From assembly GCA_959027945.1 (NCBI GenBank), contig CAUFRO010000060.1, positions 1-7,655 on the forward strand: DNA of 7,655 nucleotides, written 5' to 3'. Shown one piece after another: positions 5,598 through 7,655 of the stretch. The DNA comes from an uncultured Collinsella sp. Lineage in GTDB: Bacteria; Actinomycetota; Coriobacteriia; Coriobacteriales; Coriobacteriaceae. The position numbers and the translations under genes were made by a program. Below the pieces are notes generated by a model. It had not been told where the DNA came from and did not search any database. It saw only the letters and a program-made list of their open reading frames with translations. The stretch's first letter is position 1. Every line of letters begins with the position of its first letter.

Positions 5598-6401
5598 ATG
5601 GCCCATGCGACAACCCGAGCTTTCGCCGATGAGCGTCGTTCCGCCATCATGGAAATGCTCGAACATAACGCCTCGGTGCAAGTGGCAGAAATCGCCCAGA
5701 CCTTTGGCGTGTCCTCCGTTACCGCCCGCGCCGACCTGGACGCGCTCGCCGAGTCCGGCAAGTTGCGCCGCACGCATGGTGGCGCCGTGTCTCTCCAGAA
5801 GCGACTGACCGTATCCACCCAGGATCGCCGCATCAACGTCAATGTCGCCGCCAAGCAGGCCATCGCGCAAAGCGCCATCGAGCTCGTCGGCAATGGCGAC
5901 ACGCTGCTTGTCGACTCGGGCACCACGGCGCTCGAGTTCGTCCGGCTCCTCGATCAGCGCGACGGCATCACCGTCATCACGGCCGACATTACCATCGCCG
6001 ATTACATCGACGAGAGCATGCCCTCGGTCGATGTCGTCATGCTGGGTGGGGCACTGCGCAAAGGTCATCGCTATCTGTACGGCCCACTTACCATGCAGGC
6101 GCTCCAAATGGTCCACGCCGACCTTGCCGTCATGTGCCCCGGCGCTTTTGTCCCCCGCTGCGGCTTTACGACCGACTTTCCCCAAATGGCCGAGACCAAA
6201 ACGGCTATGATCGCCGCAGCCCATCAAAGCGTCGCCCTCATGGACGCCAGCAAGGTTAACGGACGCGGCATGTACCGCTTTGCCGAGCTGGCAGATGTCG
6301 ACACCATCGTGATGGACCGTGACCCCGATCATGCCGTCGCCACCTCAATCGCCGAGATCGTCGACGACGCCCGCCCAAATCTCCTCATCGCTGGCGCTTA
6401 A
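5598..6401 (+). CDS. DeoR/GlpR-family transcriptional regulator of sugar metabolism
   Basis: DNA-binding protein of 267 aa, usually a repressor released by a sugar phosphate. Residues 12-66 form the DeoR winged helix-turn-helix: DERRSAI, then VAEIAQTFGVS, a recognition helix VTARADLDAL (41-50) and the wing GKLRRTHGGA (54-63). The usual TIRRDL is TARADL here, so one of the two conserved arginines is Ala45; the DNA site may differ from the textbook one. The C-terminal effector domain shows DSGTT (106-110) of the phosphate pocket, ITAD (127-130), LGG (149-151), Lys201 and DASK (216-219). The start at 5598 follows GGAG by 5 bases. It is divergent from the aldolase gene, which suggests it controls that gene and perhaps itself. 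The inducer is likely a ketose or hexitol phosphate, but the sequence does not show which. Confidence 0.9.
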   Translation: MAHATTRAFADERRSAIMEMLEHNASVQVAEIAQTFGVSSVTARADLDALAESGKLRRTHGGAVSLQKRLTVSTQDRRINVNVAAKQAIAQSAIELVGNGDTLLVDSGTTALEFVRLLDQRDGITVITADITIADYIDESMPSVDVVMLGGALRKGHRYLYGPLTMQALQMVHADLAVMCPGAFVPRCGFTTDFPQMAETKTAMIAAAHQSVALMDASKVNGRGMYRFAELADVDTIVMDRDPDHAVATSIAEIVDDARPNLLIAGA

Positions 6402-6406
6402 ACAAA

Positions 6407-6443
6407 AACCACCACAAAGGTGCCTGTCCCCTTTGTGGTGGTT
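6407..6443 (-). terminator. Hairpin terminator between convergent genes
   Basis: A perfect 14-bp stem (6407-6420 with 6430-6443) with a 9-base loop TGCCTGTCC. On the minus strand the stem is followed by TTTGTTT, continuous with two T of the stem, so it fits a terminator for the flavodiiron gene. On the plus strand no T-run follows, so it is probably weaker for the regulator, whose stop codon is 5 bases upstream. Confidence 0.8.
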
Positions 6444-6465
6444 GAGCGTTAAAAGCGAAATATCG

Positions 6466-7626
6466 CTACTTGGAAAGCTCGTCGGCGAGGGCCTCGATCT
6501 GGGCGCGCGATGAGTCGTTGAGCGAACCCATGACGGTCACTTTGTTCTGCGTCAGGGCGATGTCCTTCATGCCCTCGAGCTCCTTGGTCATAACCTTGGC
6601 AGCGGCAGGCGCCCAGGAACCGGCCTCGACGAGCGCAACCGTACGGTTCTGATAGGCGTGCTCGGCAAGCGTATGGATAAAGGTGCTCATGAACGGGAAG
6701 ATCTCGCCCTGATAGGTGATGGAGGCGAGCACCAGGCGGTCGTAGCGGAACGCGTCCTCAACGGCCTCAGCCATATCATCGCGAGCCAGGTCAAAGACGG
6801 AAACCTTCTGGCCGCGGGCCTCGAGCGCAGATGCGAGCTCTTCAACGGCAGCCTTCAGATGCCCATACACACTCGCATAGGCAATCGTGATGCCCTCGTC
6901 CTCGGGCTGATAGCTCGACCAGGTGTTGTAGGTGTCGAGGTAATAGCCCAGGTTCTCGGTCAGCACGGGACCGTGAAGCGGGCAAATGATCTGGATGTCC
7001 AGATTGGCGGCCTTCTTGAGCACGGCCTGCACAAACTTGCCGAACTTGCCCACGATGCCAAAGTAGTAACGGCGCGCTTCGCAGGCCCAGCCCTCGGGAT
7101 CCTCGATGTCGTTGGCGCCAAACTTGCCAAAGCCGTCGGCACTAAAGAGCACCTTGTCGGTGGCCTCGTAGGAGAAGAGCACCTCGGGCCAGTGAACATT
7201 GGGGGCACCGACAAAGGTTAGGCTGTGGCCGCCCAGGTCGAGCACGTCGCCATCTTTGACGACCATCTTGCGCTCGGAGAAGTCGGTGCCAAAGTAGTTG
7301 ACCATCATGCGGAAAGCACCCATGCTAGCCACAATCTGCGCCTGGGGATAGCGCTCCATAAAGGCGGCGATACCGGCGGAATGATCGGGCTCCATGTGAT
7401 GGACAACCAGGTAGTCGGGCGTACGGCCATCGAGCGCGGCCTCGAGGTTGCCGAGCCACTCGTCGACAAAGCCAGCGTCGACCGAATCGGCGACAGCAAT
7501 TTTATCGCCCAAGATAACATAGCTGTTGTATGCCATGCCGTTCTCGGACACGTCGTACTGGCCCTCGAACAGGTCAATGTCGTGATCGTCGACGCCAATA
7601 TAGCGGATATCCTTGGTGATCTCCAT
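6466..7626 (-). CDS. fprA: Flavodiiron protein (FprA family A-type flavoprotein)
   Basis: Cytoplasmic enzyme that reduces O2 to water and/or NO to N2O, protecting anaerobes. The 386 aa have the standard two-part build. Residues 1 to about 245 are a metallo-beta-lactamase-like domain with a full set of diiron ligands: His77, Glu79, Asp81 and His82 in HMEPDH, His145 (NVHWPE), Asp164 (FSADGFG) and His218 (PLHGP). Residues 246-386 are a flavodoxin-like FMN domain beginning ITIAYASVYGH. There is no added rubredoxin or flavin reductase domain, so it needs a separate electron donor, not seen here. The start at 7626 follows AGGAGG (7636-7641) by 9 bases, the strongest ribosome binding site in the window. 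The gene is convergent with the regulator and shares the hairpin between them. The family call is firm; O2 versus NO preference cannot be read from sequence. Confidence 0.94.
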   Translation of the reverse strand: MEITKDIRYIGVDDHDIDLFEGQYDVSENGMAYNSYVILGDKIAVADSVDAGFVDEWLGNLEAALDGRTPDYLVVHHMEPDHSAGIAAFMERYPQAQIVASMGAFRMMVNYFGTDFSERKMVVKDGDVLDLGGHSLTFVGAPNVHWPEVLFSYEATDKVLFSADGFGKFGANDIEDPEGWACEARRYYFGIVGKFGKFVQAVLKKAANLDIQIICPLHGPVLTENLGYYLDTYNTWSSYQPEDEGITIAYASVYGHLKAAVEELASALEARGQKVSVFDLARDDMAEAVEDAFRYDRLVLASITYQGEIFPFMSTFIHTLAEHAYQNRTVALVEAGSWAPAAAKVMTKELEGMKDIALTQNKVTVMGSLNDSSRAQIEALADELSK

Positions 7627-7655
7627 CAGGCAAAGCCTCCTAGATAGACAAAAGA

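Noticed and set aside
5556..6332. 258-codon open frame on the minus strand opposite the DeoR regulator
   Set aside because: Antisense shadow; the plus strand has a full helix-turn-helix and effector domain.
6454..6467. Small hairpin AGCGA-AATA-TCGCT at the end of the flavodiiron gene
   Set aside because: Only 5 pairs and overlapping the stop codon; the 14-bp hairpin just beyond explains termination better.
1..7655. Possibility of a defence island, CRISPR array or mobile element
   Set aside because: No regularly spaced repeats, transposase, integrase, toxin-antitoxin pair or restriction gene is visible; the Vsr domain alone does not make a defence system.

Overview
The window reads as ordinary chromosome of a GC-rich, anaerobic, Gram-positive-type bacterium. 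The mix of a BceAB-type peptide transporter, a class II aldolase, a DeoR regulator and a flavodiiron protein, together with strong GC preference at third codon positions and AGGAGG-type ribosome binding sites, suggests a gut Coriobacteriia such as Collinsella. That placement is inference from style and gene content; there is no marker gene here. I see no tRNA, rRNA, insertion sequence, CRISPR array or phage gene.

Layout, left to right. On the minus strand, a BceA-like ABC ATPase (1777-2562) overlaps by 11 bp a BceB-like FtsX permease that runs off the left edge (1-1787). Divergent from them is the most unusual gene of the window, 2710-3699 on the plus strand. It is one uninterrupted frame joining a Nudix hydrolase domain to a complete Vsr-type mismatch endonuclease through a basic linker, and it starts at TTG. 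Next comes a stretch of about 700 bases of lower GC (3700-4404). It holds at most one doubtful small gene (3954-4163) and a 125-nt near-palindrome with a terminator core (4247-4371).

The second half is carbohydrate and oxygen biology. A class II ketose-bisphosphate aldolase (4405-5262, minus) is divergent from a DeoR-family sugar-phosphate-responsive regulator (5598-6401, plus). They share a 335-bp AT-rich control region with tandem 10-bp repeats that resemble a DeoR-type operator. A flavodiiron protein (6466-7626, minus) is convergent with the regulator, and the two are separated by a strong hairpin terminator (6407-6443).

How the parts fit: ATPase and permease form one transporter, probably for sensing or removing peptide antibiotics. 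The regulator probably controls the aldolase and/or itself. The flavodiiron protein probably reduces O2 or NO in an anaerobe. The Nudix-Vsr protein would combine nucleotide-pool cleaning with T:G mismatch nicking; no cytosine methyltransferase gene, the usual partner of Vsr, is in view. That fusion is the best candidate for something little described. The rest is conventional, with several non-coding elements worth checking.
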